Below the pieces are notes generated by a model. That model was given only the letters and a program-made list of their open reading frames with translations, was not told where the DNA came from and did no database searches. Shown here one piece after another: positions 44,326-52,536 of a DNA stretch of 60,526 nucleotides. Position 1 is the first letter of the stretch, and each line of letters starts with the position of its first letter. The position numbers and the translations under genes were made by a program. Origin of the DNA: an uncultured Lachnospiraceae bacterium (GTDB lineage Bacteria; Bacillota; Clostridia; Lachnospirales; Lachnospiraceae); assembly GCA_946554445.1 (NCBI GenBank), contig CAMNSD010000027.1, positions 1 to 60,526 of the forward strand, written 5' to 3'.

Positions 44326-46107
44326 ATGCAGAAAATATTAGACCAGATATCAGACAAAATGATGGCAGCCTTTGAGGCGGCAGGGTATGATAGAGAATTG
44401 GGCAAAGTTACGCTGTCCAACCGCCCCGATCTTTGTGAATTTCAATGTAACGGCGCTATGGCAGGAGCGAAGAGATACCACAAAGCGCCGCTTGTGATTG
44501 CCCAGGAAGTGGCGCAGAAACTTGAAAACAGTGAGGTCTTTGGCGAAGTGAGCGCCGTGGCGCCGGGATTTTTAAATCTTAAGCTAAGAGAAGATTTTTT
44601 GAAATCCTATTTGAATGAGATGGAGCAGTCGGAGAAGTTCGGTCTCACTATGCCGGAAAAGCCCCAGAAGATTATTTTGGATTATGGCGGGCCCAATGTG
44701 GCCAAACCTCTCCATGTGGGACATTTGCGTTCGGCTATCATTGGGGAGAGTATTAAGCGTATCTGCCGCTATGCGGGCCATGATGTGACAGGAGATATTC
44801 ACCTGGGCGACTGGGGACTGCAGATGGGGCTGATCATCACAGAATTACAGGCGAGACAGCCGGAGTTAGTGTATTTCGAGGAGGACTATACTGGAGAGTA
44901 TCCGCAGGATGCGCCTTTTACCATATCTGAGTTGGAAGAGATATACCCCACGGCCAGCGCCAAATCCAAAGAAGATGCAGCCTATAAAGCGGCTGCCATG
45001 GAGGCTACTTTTAAATTACAAAACGGCGTGCGGGGCTATCGGGCGCTGTGGCAGCAGATCATCAATGTTTCTGTGGCTGATTTGAAGAGAAATTACGATA
45101 ACTTGCAGGTTACCTTTGACCTCTGGAAAGGCGAGTCCGATGTCCACGATATGATTCCGGCCATGGTGGAACAGATGAAACAGGACGGTTTTGCCTATGA
45201 GAGTGAGGGCGCCTGGGTGGTGGATGTGAAAGAGGAGACGGATACGAAGGAAATACCCCCCTGCATGATTTTAAAATCGGACGGCGCTTCCTTATATAAT
45301 ACCACAGATCTGGCCACCATAAAGGATAGAGTGGCCAATTACGATCCCGATAAGATGATTTATCTGACTGATAAGAGACAGGATCTGTATTTTGAACAGG
45401 TATTCCGCTGTGCGAGGAAAACAGGACTGGTGAAGCCAGAGACACAGCTTGTGCACATTGGCTTCGGCACCATGAACGGCAAAGACGGTAAGCCTTTTAA
45501 GACCAGGGAAGGCGGCGTTATGCGCCTGGAGAATCTGATCCGCGAGATCAATGAGGAGATGATCCGCAAGATTCACGATAACGCTGAGACCAAGGGTTAT
45601 CAGGTAGATGACAGGGAAGCGCAGGAGACAGCCAGGGTAGTGGGACTTGCGGCGATTAAATACGGTGATCTCTCTAACCAGGCGTCCAAAGATTATATCT
45701 TCGATATGGATCGCTTTACTTCCTTTGAGGGTGACACAGGGCCGTACATTCTTTATACGATTGTACGGATTAAGTCAATCTTAAGTAAATATGAAGAGCA
45801 GGGAGGAAAATTGACTGATATAGTCATTAAAGAGGCCCTGAATCCATCTGAAAAAGCCCTGATGCTGGAACTGACCAAGTTCCATGGAATGATGGAACTA
45901 TCCTTTGAGGAGATCGCACCTCATAGGATATGCGCTTATATCTATGATCTGGCTAACGCCTTTAACAGGTTCTATCATGAGACGAAGATTCTGACAGAGA
46001 CTGACGAGGAGAAAAAGGCTGGTTGGATCGCGCTGTTGAAATTGACTAAGGAAGTCCTGGAAGTCTGCATTGACCTGCTTGGTTTTGAAGCGCCTGACAG
46101 GATGTGA
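44326..46107 (+). CDS. argS: Arginyl-tRNA synthetase
   Basis: 593 aa class I synthetase. An N-terminal Add-1 domain is followed by the catalytic site with HVGH (His130-His133) in PNVAKPLHVGHLRSA. The KMSKS loop is not canonical (GKPFKTREGGVMRL), as is usual for ArgRS. The C-terminal anticodon-binding helix bundle includes FNRFYHETKIL, ending LGFEAPDRM, which is the standard terminus. Shine-Dalgarno aaaggt is modest. Confidence 0.94.
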   Translation: MQKILDQISDKMMAAFEAAGYDRELGKVTLSNRPDLCEFQCNGAMAGAKRYHKAPLVIAQEVAQKLENSEVFGEVSAVAPGFLNLKLREDFLKSYLNEMEQSEKFGLTMPEKPQKIILDYGGPNVAKPLHVGHLRSAIIGESIKRICRYAGHDVTGDIHLGDWGLQMGLIITELQARQPELVYFEEDYTGEYPQDAPFTISELEEIYPTASAKSKEDAAYKAAAMEATFKLQNGVRGYRALWQQIINVSVADLKRNYDNLQVTFDLWKGESDVHDMIPAMVEQMKQDGFAYESEGAWVVDVKEETDTKEIPPCMILKSDGASLYNTTDLATIKDRVANYDPDKMIYLTDKRQDLYFEQVFRCARKTGLVKPETQLVHIGFGTMNGKDGKPFKTREGGVMRLENLIREINEEMIRKIHDNAETKGYQVDDREAQETARVVGLAAIKYGDLSNQASKDYIFDMDRFTSFEGDTGPYILYTIVRIKSILSKYEEQGGKLTDIVIKEALNPSEKALMLELTKFHGMMELSFEEIAPHRICAYIYDLANAFNRFYHETKILTETDEEKKAGWIALLKLTKEVLEVCIDLLGFEAPDRM

Positions 46108-46126
46108 AAAATTTCCTATAAAACAC

Positions 46127-46156
46127 TTGACAAGCAGTGGCAATCAATTGTATACT
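46127..46156 (+). promoter_or_regulatory. tRNA operon promoter
   Basis: TTGACA (46127-46132), 18-bp spacer, TATACT (46151-46156), 35 bp before the tRNA-Val gene. Confidence 0.85.
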
Positions 46157-46190
46157 AGCAAAGCGGGTTGTAAAAACGGCCCGTTGATAT

Positions 46191-46263
46191 GGGGTCTTAG
46201 CTCAGCTGGGAGAGCATCTGCCTTACAAGCAGAGGGTCATAGGTTCGAGCCCTATAGGCCCCA
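46191..46263 (+). tRNA. tRNA-Val (anticodon TAC)
   Basis: A complete cloverleaf: acceptor ggggtct pairs with aggcccc, discriminator A at 46263, D-arm agctcagctgggagagc, anticodon TAC at 46224-46226 within cttacaa, T-loop ggttcgagcc. CCA is not encoded. Confidence 0.95.
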
Positions 46264-46278
46264 TTCAATATCATATAT

Positions 46279-46352
46279 GGCGAGATAGCTCAGCTGGCTA
46301 GAGCATACGGTTCATACCCGTAGTGTCGAGGGTTCAAGTCCCCCTCTCGCTA
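46279..46352 (+). tRNA. tRNA-Met (anticodon CAT), elongator type
   Basis: Acceptor ggcgaga pairs with tctcgct (first pair G-T), anticodon stem tacgg/ccgta, loop ttcatac with CAT at 46313-46315, T-loop ggttcaagtcc. It lacks the GGG/CCC anticodon stem of initiator tRNA. A CAT anticodon could also be Ile2 after lysidine modification; Met is more likely. The AT-rich island starts right after it, so its 3' end is a candidate integration site. Confidence 0.9.
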
Positions 46353-46361
46353 TTCAAAAGA

Positions 46362-46402
46362 AGTCCAGAATCCTTGTAAAATCAAGTGTTCTGGGCTTTT
46401 TG
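46362..46402 (+). terminator. Terminator after the tRNA pair
   Basis: agtccagaa (46362-46370) pairs with ttctgggct (46389-46397), 9 bp with a wobble, followed by a T-run. Confidence 0.75.
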
Positions 46403-46412
46403 TATTTTTAGG

Positions 46413-46441
46413 GTAATCAAAAAGTAATCAAAAAAGTAATC
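46413..46441. repeat. Three phased gtaatc direct repeats, candidate integrase arm sites
   Basis: gtaatc occurs at 46413, 46424 and 46436, separated by A-runs, with 11-12-bp steps, close to one helix turn. They lie 60 bp past the tRNA-Met, at the start of the AT-rich island. Phased short repeats beside a tRNA are typical of integrase or excisionase arm sites. No second copy of the tRNA 3' end is visible in the window, so the far att site is outside. Confidence 0.45.
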
Positions 46442-46724
46442 TAACATATGTTCGATTCAAAAATCATAGGAGAAAGGAGAAAAATTCTGTACATCGTGAC
46501 AAGTACATATATTGTTAGGACATGTAAATAAGTCCTCTATCAGTTGTAGAAATATGATTGCTAGAGGGCTTATTTATATGGTTTAGCAATAGACCATAGG
46601 AAAATACTGCAAGAAATCCTGAAACGTCTGTATGAGGCTCACAGAGCGTCAGGAGGGCAGCATATAAACACATAATAGTACTGATTGAAAATTCCATTTC
46701 ATGGCAGAAAGGAGATGATGAATA
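46442..46724 (+). other. Gene-free structured region at the island edge
   Basis: This 283-bp stretch holds a strong hairpin at 46525-46576 (taaataagtcctcta with tagagggcttattta, 15 bp with one wobble, 22-base loop) and a weaker one at about 46616-46653 (tcctga...tcagga with inner tctgt/acaga). Neither ends in a T-run. It could be an mRNA leader, a small RNA or part of the attachment region; I cannot decide. Confidence 0.4.
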
Positions 46725-47162
46725 ATGGCAAAACACATAAAAAACATGAATGGGTTGGCAAAAGCACTGCAACCAGCTTTATTAAAAATGACTGACCAGT
46801 TAGCAGAAAGGGTATATGAAACACTGAATTATTTCCTGCAAGATTATTATGCAGGTTACGATCCGTCCAGCTACCAGAGGACAAAAGATTTCCTCTTTTC
46901 GGCGGTAAAAGTTGACGCGCACCCATATAAAGGCGGTGTCCGGGCATGTGTGTACATTGATACGGATGCTATGAACAGTTATCAGAATGTATCAGGCTAT
47001 CAGGTGGCACAGTGGGCAAATGAAGGTCTTCATGGAGGCATGGAAGTAGACCACAAGCCGCATGTATGGCAGGACACCTTAGACGAAACAGTAAATAATG
47101 GCGAACTGTTGAAACTGGCGGTTGATTATTTAAAGAGCAAAGGATTTTCAGTGAGAACATAA
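46725..47162 (+). CDS. Phage-like hypothetical protein
   Basis: 145 aa with aaaggag Shine-Dalgarno. MAKHIKNMNGLAKALQPALL, NYFLQDYYAGYDPSSYQRT and WANEGLHGGMEV resemble small proteins often found in clostridial prophages and mobile elements, which may be related to HK97-gp10-like minor structural proteins; this is from memory. No other virion gene is nearby, so a role in a virion is unlikely. First gene of the island after the tRNA. Confidence 0.55.
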   Translation: MAKHIKNMNGLAKALQPALLKMTDQLAERVYETLNYFLQDYYAGYDPSSYQRTKDFLFSAVKVDAHPYKGGVRACVYIDTDAMNSYQNVSGYQVAQWANEGLHGGMEVDHKPHVWQDTLDETVNNGELLKLAVDYLKSKGFSVRT

Positions 47163-47205
47163 AATCGAAACAGAAAAACAGAATAGCTTTAAGGAAGAAG
47201 AGATA

Positions 47206-47541
47206 ATGAATGAAAAGATTATTAGACCTGGATTAATAAAACGTGTTGTAGATTTATTGAAATGTAGAAATAAGAAGTATACACAGGAAGATGTTGAAAA
47301 TATTGTATCTGCATTTTGGGATGTTATTATAGATGCGCTTTCAAATGGCGATTCTGTAAATCTCAATGGTTATGCAACAATAGAGACAAAATATATGGCA
47401 GAGCGAAAGTCAAGAAATGTCGCTGAAAATAGAGAAATGATTGTTCCAGAACATTATCGGGTGTACTTTAAGGCAGGATCAAAGTTAAATCAGGCTGCAA
47501 CGGCTTTTACGAAAAGGCAGTTAGGGGTGGAAAATGAGTAA
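47206..47541 (+). CDS. HU/IHF-like DNA-binding protein
   Basis: 111 aa. Helical N-terminus LIKRVVDLLKCRNKKYTQEDVENIVSAFWDVIIDAL followed by the HU-type GDSVNLNGYATIETKYMAERKSRN and PEHYRVYFKAGSKL, where canonical HU has GdkVqLvGFGtFev and kaGkaLkdav. The DNA-arm region is shorter than usual. Shine-Dalgarno aaggaagaag. Overlaps the next HU-like gene by eight bases. It probably shapes DNA for replication or recombination of the element. Confidence 0.7.
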   Translation: MNEKIIRPGLIKRVVDLLKCRNKKYTQEDVENIVSAFWDVIIDALSNGDSVNLNGYATIETKYMAERKSRNVAENREMIVPEHYRVYFKAGSKLNQAATAFTKRQLGVENE

Positions 47542-47923
47542 CGAATTACATAAAAAGGATATTATAGACAAAATATCAGAGAAATTGATTAATGAAAAAA
47601 TTGCTATAGGTGGAAATGGCAAGAAGTATAAAAGAAAATATCATCTAAAATACACACAGAAAATTATTGCAAATGTATTAGACGCTTTTTGGAATGTAGT
47701 ATATGAATCTATAGAGAATGGCGATTCGATTAAGATAAACAATTATATCAAGATGGAACCCAAATACTATAAAGCAGTCAAATTAAATGCGAATGGATTC
47801 AATAATATAAAAGAGAATATTGTTCCGGCACGATATAGGATCAGGTTTACTATGGGTGAACGCCTGAAAGAAGCATGTAGGAGATTATCACAAAAGAAAT
47901 ATGATGATTCTGCTATGGATTGA
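47534..47923 (+). CDS. Second HU/IHF-like DNA-binding protein
   Basis: 129 aa, a paralogue of the gene before it: IDKISEKL, YTQKIIANVLDAFWNVVYESIENGDSIKINNYIKMEPKYYKAVKL split over about residues 40-80, and PARYRIRFTMGERLKEA. An insert of basic residues (GNGKKYKRKYH) near residue 30 sets it apart. Shine-Dalgarno ggggtgg lies in the end of the first gene. The tandem pair could form a heterodimer like IHF; that is inference. Confidence 0.65.
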   Translation: MSNELHKKDIIDKISEKLINEKIAIGGNGKKYKRKYHLKYTQKIIANVLDAFWNVVYESIENGDSIKINNYIKMEPKYYKAVKLNANGFNNIKENIVPARYRIRFTMGERLKEACRRLSQKKYDDSAMD

Positions 47924-47995
47924 TAAGATACAGAGTAATGGAGAAAATAATTTATATGAAGGAAATTAAGAATCTACAGGAGAAAAGAGGGAAAG

Positions 47996-48292
47996 ATGTA
48001 CAGAGTACCGCATTGTAGTGATTGTGTGAGATGTAGGGGAATAAATGCAGCAGGTTATACAGAATATTACTGCTGTAAAAAAGGAGATTTTAATGTATAT
48101 GGTGAAATGGTGGGAAGCCTTGGGGTAGATTATCCGCCAAAGACAAGCCCTGCATGGTGTCCGTTAAGAACAGATAGTAATGATACTTTAGCCCACTTAA
48201 TATACATTGAGTCTGATATACATTTAACAGATAAAGGAGGTAATTCGATTGAAGTAAAGTCAATTCAGTCAGAATATTTAGACAGAGTATGA
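47996..48292 (+). CDS. Small cysteine-rich protein, possible zinc ribbon
   Basis: 98 aa with a ggga-type Shine-Dalgarno. Cysteines at CSDCVRC and YYCCKKGD, then WCPL, could form one zinc site in the first 60 residues; the rest is unremarkable. No family is recognised. It follows the HU-like pair by 72 bp and precedes the replication gene, separated by a terminator. Confidence 0.6.
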   Translation: MYRVPHCSDCVRCRGINAAGYTEYYCCKKGDFNVYGEMVGSLGVDYPPKTSPAWCPLRTDSNDTLAHLIYIESDIHLTDKGGNSIEVKSIQSEYLDRV

Positions 48293-48573
48293 AATAATTG
48301 CCATTACAGAGCGATCAAAATAATCTGTAAAACCAAAATTCAAGAAAATCTAACTATTAACTATGTCGATTGTGTGTATCTACACAATAATTCCATTAAA
48401 TGATGAAAAAACTGAATAATTTAAAATTGATGGGGCTGAATGAAATGTTCAGCCCTTTTTGTGATGCAGAAATCAAAAACTTAACATTTCTGAAATTTTA
48501 CTAATCAATAGGCACACAAAAGTTTTGTGATGCTCCAAATATTTCTTGAATTTCTGGTAATCTAGGAGGTTCA
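48293..48573. other. Intergenic region before the replication gene
   Basis: Contains a short attgtgt/acacaat hairpin (about 48370-48389), the terminator at 48433-48460, and AT-rich DNA before the replication gene. No gene is seen. Confidence 0.4.
48433..48460 (+). terminator. Terminator after the HU/Cys-rich gene group
   Basis: gggctgaa (48433-48440) pairs with ttcagccc (48448-48455), then T5. Confidence 0.8.
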
Positions 48574-50457
48574 ATGGGTAATGATATAAAAATAAAATGT
48601 ACATTTAGCAGTCTGAGGTTTAAGGATAAACCGGATCAATACGGTGCTAGAAAAGTACAATGCGATTTAAAACCGACAAATATTACAATCAAAGATTTAT
48701 CAGATGCCTTAGTGCATGGAGCATCTTTTAGACCTGGGGTATTATATGGACGTTCAAAAAATGACTGGAAGGAACAACAGTTATATGGTTTGGATTTTGA
48801 CCACAATACAACGATAGAAGAAAAGTATAATAAGGCAATGATGCTTGGGATAAAACCATGTTTTATGTATACGACATTCAGCCATAGCGAAGAAGAACAT
48901 AAATTTCGTATGGTTTTCTGCAATGATAAGGTTATAACAGACGGTAATTACAGGGATAAACTACAGGCTACGCTTATGGGTATTATGGAAGATGCTGATC
49001 CAGTATGCCGTAACCGTGACAGGTTGTTTTATGGCGGCAAAGGGAAAATTGTATTATATCCAGATTTTGATGCAAGAATAAACGCTGAAAGTATTATTGA
49101 AAAATACTGGAAAGAAGAATACCGTCAATTTATTCCAGATGATAAGCCAAAGAAGAAAAAGGATAACACTGCTGCCGGTATCAAAAATAAAGATACTGAT
49201 ACGGTAAAAGAGCGTCCTACATATGAAAATCTGAATGTCAAAGCAATCAAAGAACATGATATTGAGTATCTACGCAAGGTATTAGCGCATGATCCGATAG
49301 AATTTGAGAATAAAAATGAGTTTTGGGATTATATCTATTCCGAATTGGATATAGCGGAATTGATTGACATAGACGATCCGAGGTCATTTTGTTGTGTGTT
49401 GCATGATGACCATAATCCATCTGCAAATATATTCACTACGCAAAATGGCGTACAGAAATATAGATGTTGTTCTGAAAATCTCACACTGAATATTAAGCAG
49501 TTAATTGAATTGTTGGGCGATTTCAAATCTGAATACAAAGCAATTCAGTTTATCATGAATATCTATAACCTATCAATCAAAGAATCCCAATGGAGCATAG
49601 AACAGAGAGAAAATATTGACCTTATGATAAGCAATATTACGCTGAATAAATTTAAAGAATTGTGTCCACAAGCTGATAAAAATATCAAGTATGCGAAAGA
49701 CACATTCCTTATGATGCTTTCTATTGCAAGGAATAATGTCTACAGTGAGAAATTTTCTAATGATGATGGCGAAATTGTGTTTTTTGTGACACACAAAAGG
49801 ATTGCGGAGTATCTTGGGATGAATACGAACCAAAAGAGGATTGATAAGGTGGGAAAGTATATAAAGATGCTGATTTATCATGACCTGATCCGTATTCTTG
49901 ATGATGATAAGATTCCAAAGGAATTACTTTTCAAAGCAATCAAGTATTCTGGTACTGATAAAAGACAGGGGAATCATGTTAGTTTCTATGCTATCCCTTC
50001 ATGGGTAATTCAACAATTAAGCACTATTGAAAACAATGGTGTTAGGTGGAAGGAAAAAGGCTACAGGATTGCCGGAATATCATTTGATATGTTCTATCGT
50101 TCTGAAGGATTCGATGTGGCAGCTTCCATATATCCGCAGTATAAGAAAAAGAAGAATGAATATGGTGAGATTGTAGACCGTTCTACCACAAAAGCCAGTG
50201 ATGAGCGTACTTTGAAGATTTCCGAGATTATATTACAGTGTATTCAGCGAAAAGGATATTGTACTGAAAAGGAAGTTGTATATATTCTTGGCAATAAATA
50301 TAGATATGAAGTTACTGAAACACAGATTAAGCGCAGTCTGAATGAGATTATGGATTCTTATGGATTGAAAAAGGTCAAAGCAAATAAGGCATTGAAAGAG
50401 CAGTACCATATTAAATCAGACGGTTATCCCAATATCATTATTGAGGATGTAGCCTGA
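48574..50457 (+). CDS. Primase-like replication protein of the mobile element
   Basis: 627 aa. The N-terminal region (GASFRPGVLYGRSKNDWK, LYGLDFDHNTT, PCFMYTTFSHSEEEHKFRMVF, RNRDRLFYGGKG) resembles the archaeo-eukaryotic primase-type domain of phage and plasmid replication proteins. A Lys-rich linker (about residues 195-215) leads to a zinc-finger-like block with FCCVLHDDHNPSANIF and YRCCSE, similar to the DnaG CHC2 finger. The last 250 residues contain winged-helix-like segments (THKRIAEYLGMNTNQKRIDKVGKYI), probably origin binding. Strong Shine-Dalgarno taggagg. A striking inverted repeat follows immediately. Primase activity is inferred. Confidence 0.7.
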   Translation: MGNDIKIKCTFSSLRFKDKPDQYGARKVQCDLKPTNITIKDLSDALVHGASFRPGVLYGRSKNDWKEQQLYGLDFDHNTTIEEKYNKAMMLGIKPCFMYTTFSHSEEEHKFRMVFCNDKVITDGNYRDKLQATLMGIMEDADPVCRNRDRLFYGGKGKIVLYPDFDARINAESIIEKYWKEEYRQFIPDDKPKKKKDNTAAGIKNKDTDTVKERPTYENLNVKAIKEHDIEYLRKVLAHDPIEFENKNEFWDYIYSELDIAELIDIDDPRSFCCVLHDDHNPSANIFTTQNGVQKYRCCSENLTLNIKQLIELLGDFKSEYKAIQFIMNIYNLSIKESQWSIEQRENIDLMISNITLNKFKELCPQADKNIKYAKDTFLMMLSIARNNVYSEKFSNDDGEIVFFVTHKRIAEYLGMNTNQKRIDKVGKYIKMLIYHDLIRILDDDKIPKELLFKAIKYSGTDKRQGNHVSFYAIPSWVIQQLSTIENNGVRWKEKGYRIAGISFDMFYRSEGFDVAASIYPQYKKKKNEYGEIVDRSTTKASDERTLKISEIILQCIQRKGYCTEKEVVYILGNKYRYEVTETQIKRSLNEIMDSYGLKKVKANKALKEQYHIKSDGYPNIIIEDVA

Positions 50458-50471
50458 TGGGTGGATAGGGA

Positions 50472-50529
50472 GGTAAAAGGGGTAGGTATATAACTAAGAT
50501 ATATATGTTATATACCCACCCCTTTTACC
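50472..50529. repeat. 23-bp-arm inverted repeat after the replication gene
   Basis: Arms 50472-50494 and 50507-50529 are complementary over 23 bp with one mismatch; the 12-base loop is taagatatatat. The arms contain taaaagggg/cccctttta. It starts 15 bp after the rep stop. It might be a bidirectional terminator, though the T-run is only tttt, or a replication origin/nick-site hairpin. Confidence 0.7.
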
Positions 50530-50758
50530 CTATTGGCTGTCAATACCTAATTTGAAAAAATATATGAAAATATGAGAAATACATTAAAAAACTGAATAAT
50601 CAATCAAAACCAGAGACAGTATGAATCAATCGTATTGTCTTTTTTATTATGAATAGGAATCGGAGCATACAAATCTGGATGCTCAATTATTAGTGAACAC
50701 TATTTTGTGTTGGCTATCTAAAGACATATCGAAATTGAAAGGAATTTACAAAATTACA
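50530..50758. other. AT-rich intergenic region
   Basis: No gene and no clear promoter seen. It includes a GTG at 50693 that would extend the next gene by 22 codons but has no ribosome-binding site. Confidence 0.35.
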
Positions 50759-51874
50759 ATGAATACAGAAATAATCACAGAAACAACAGAAACAAAAATG
50801 CAGTTTATCTTAGACGAATACGGAGAATTACAGGAAATATCAAAGGATAAATGTAAACCAGTAGAATATCCCATCAAATATAAGTTGAAAAATGCTTTTG
50901 AGGTATTTGTACGTGTGGATGGTACTGAAAATTACTGGATCAGCAATTATGGAAGATGTGTAAATAATCTGAATCGTAAAGATAAAAATACATTTTATAA
51001 GCATAAAGAGGGTAAATGTCATTATACAATATTTGAGATTGAGCGTTATGAGGTAAAGAATAAAAAGGGAAAACCAACAGGAGAGATTGCAGAAAACAGA
51101 TATAAGCGTGAGACTACACCAGAGGATTTAGTAATTGATACATTCCTTGTCAAGTATAAGGGCAGATTCAAAGTGTGGCATAAAGACGGTGATGAATCAA
51201 ATAACTGGTATAAGAATCTTTTAACTGTTACGCCTGATGATTATAAAAATCTCAAAGCTGGTAATATCACATGGTGGGAATTAAATCTTGAACAGGAATA
51301 TATAGAGTATGTGAATAAAGCCAGTTATCATGCTTATACAGTATACAATGGTGTTTTAGCAAGGTGTAAATCTACAGAAGCAACGGACTCCATACATAAA
51401 TGCTACAATAAATCTTCTATGTGGGAGGTATGGCTGAAGAATCCAAAGGCATTTGTGAAATGGTATCTGGAACATTATTACGAGTGCGGAGATGAAGAAA
51501 TGGATGTTGACAAGGATTTATTTGGTGACGGTTCCGGCATGTATCATGAAGATTTTTGCTGCATCTTGCCAAAGGGATTAAATACTCTGCTTGCCAATGC
51601 AAAAAGGCACTATAAAGAGGATGAAACGCCTGATAATGTGTTGCCGTTAGGTGTAAGTTATAACGGTAAGGCAGGCAAATATACAAGTTCAATTCAGTTT
51701 ACAGGTGCAGAAAAGCCTATACCATTGTCAGAATGGGATACAGCGGAGGAAGCGTTTGAGGAATATAGGGTTTTGAAAAGAGCAGATATATTGATTGTAG
51801 CTGCTAAATATAAAGAGAATATACCAGATTACATTTATGACAGATTATTGAAAGTAGAAGTAAAACCATATTAA
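50759..51874 (+). CDS. NUMOD4/HNH-like protein
   Basis: 371 aa from the ATG at 50759 (aaagga is rather far upstream, so the start is uncertain). YWISNYGRCVNNLNRK matches the NUMOD4-type DNA-binding module (usual form YeVSnlGrVrs). FKVWHKDGDESNNWYKNLLTVT resembles the following HNH segment (H-x-D/N-G...N-N...N-L) of homing endonucleases. A later region, LPLGVSYNGKAGKYTSSIQFTG, resembles AP2/NUMOD-type DNA-binding repeats. The HNH core looks incomplete, so catalysis is uncertain. It lies in the island between the rep gene and a coiled-coil protein. Confidence 0.6.
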   Translation: MNTEIITETTETKMQFILDEYGELQEISKDKCKPVEYPIKYKLKNAFEVFVRVDGTENYWISNYGRCVNNLNRKDKNTFYKHKEGKCHYTIFEIERYEVKNKKGKPTGEIAENRYKRETTPEDLVIDTFLVKYKGRFKVWHKDGDESNNWYKNLLTVTPDDYKNLKAGNITWWELNLEQEYIEYVNKASYHAYTVYNGVLARCKSTEATDSIHKCYNKSSMWEVWLKNPKAFVKWYLEHYYECGDEEMDVDKDLFGDGSGMYHEDFCCILPKGLNTLLANAKRHYKEDETPDNVLPLGVSYNGKAGKYTSSIQFTGAEKPIPLSEWDTAEEAFEEYRVLKRADILIVAAKYKENIPDYIYDRLLKVEVKPY

Positions 51875-51896
51875 ATTACAGGGAGGACGTTATACA

Positions 51897-52334
51897 ATGA
51901 ATAAGACAAATACAACAAATTCTACATTAAACATGATTAAATCAGTATGTGCGGAGCGTGACCGCAAGGAACGTGACAGGTTAAGGGCTAACAGACAGGA
52001 AAGGAAACAGAGAGAAGAAGCCGAGAAGGAAAGAATACAGCATAGCAATAGTATTCTTAATTCCTATATTGAAAAAGCAATGGCGCGAGAGAATCAACAA
52101 TCTCAGGAGCGTAGCCAGATGGTACAGAATATGCGTGATGAGAGTTTGCGGAGAAAATCAGAAGAAGCATACAGGACAGAAGAGATGACTGCTGCAATGA
52201 ACAGAGGTATTCAAAATGCAAGAGCAGAGGAAAATAGAAATACAGTAGATGATTTTATGAATCGGAATAGGCGATTGATGGATAAGGGGATTGAAGCGGT
52301 GAAGAGGAAACAGGGTAAGACGTACTTTAGTTAA
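51897..52334 (+). CDS. Charged coiled-coil protein
   Basis: 145 aa, very rich in Glu, Arg, Lys and Gln (ERDRKERDRLRANRQERKQREEAEKERIQ split over about residues 20-48), predicted long helix with few hydrophobics; no domain recognised. Excellent Shine-Dalgarno agggagg. It starts 22 bp after the previous gene and is closed by its own terminator, so it probably belongs to that operon. Confidence 0.6.
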   Translation: MNKTNTTNSTLNMIKSVCAERDRKERDRLRANRQERKQREEAEKERIQHSNSILNSYIEKAMARENQQSQERSQMVQNMRDESLRRKSEEAYRTEEMTAAMNRGIQNARAEENRNTVDDFMNRNRRLMDKGIEAVKRKQGKTYFS

Positions 52335-52363
52335 TGGGGTAGTAGAGTAGGGTGATTTATTTT

Positions 52364-52409
52364 AGGGCATATCGGATAGGGTGAACTTATCTGGTATGTC
52401 TTATTTTTT
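52364..52409 (+). terminator. Terminator before the NACHT gene
   Basis: agggcatatcggata (52364-52378) pairs over 15 positions, with several G-T wobbles, with tatctggtatgtctt (52388-52402), followed by a T6 run. It isolates the NTPase gene from its neighbours. Confidence 0.75.
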
Positions 52410-52536
52410 ACGTTTTTTACTAATTGAATTATTTGTTTAGAAATATGGTGAATTGTACTAATATATGTTAATATTAAATAAACGACTGATGTGGAAATGG
52501 TTGTGATAAACATTTAGTGTACAGGGGGATAAGAGA

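Noticed and set aside
45487..45540. Missing KMSKS in ArgS as a defect
   Set aside because: Most arginyl-tRNA synthetases lack a canonical KMSKS loop; the rest of the protein is intact.
46279..46352. Initiator tRNA-fMet
   Set aside because: The anticodon stem lacks the three G-C pairs of initiator tRNAs, so elongator Met fits better.
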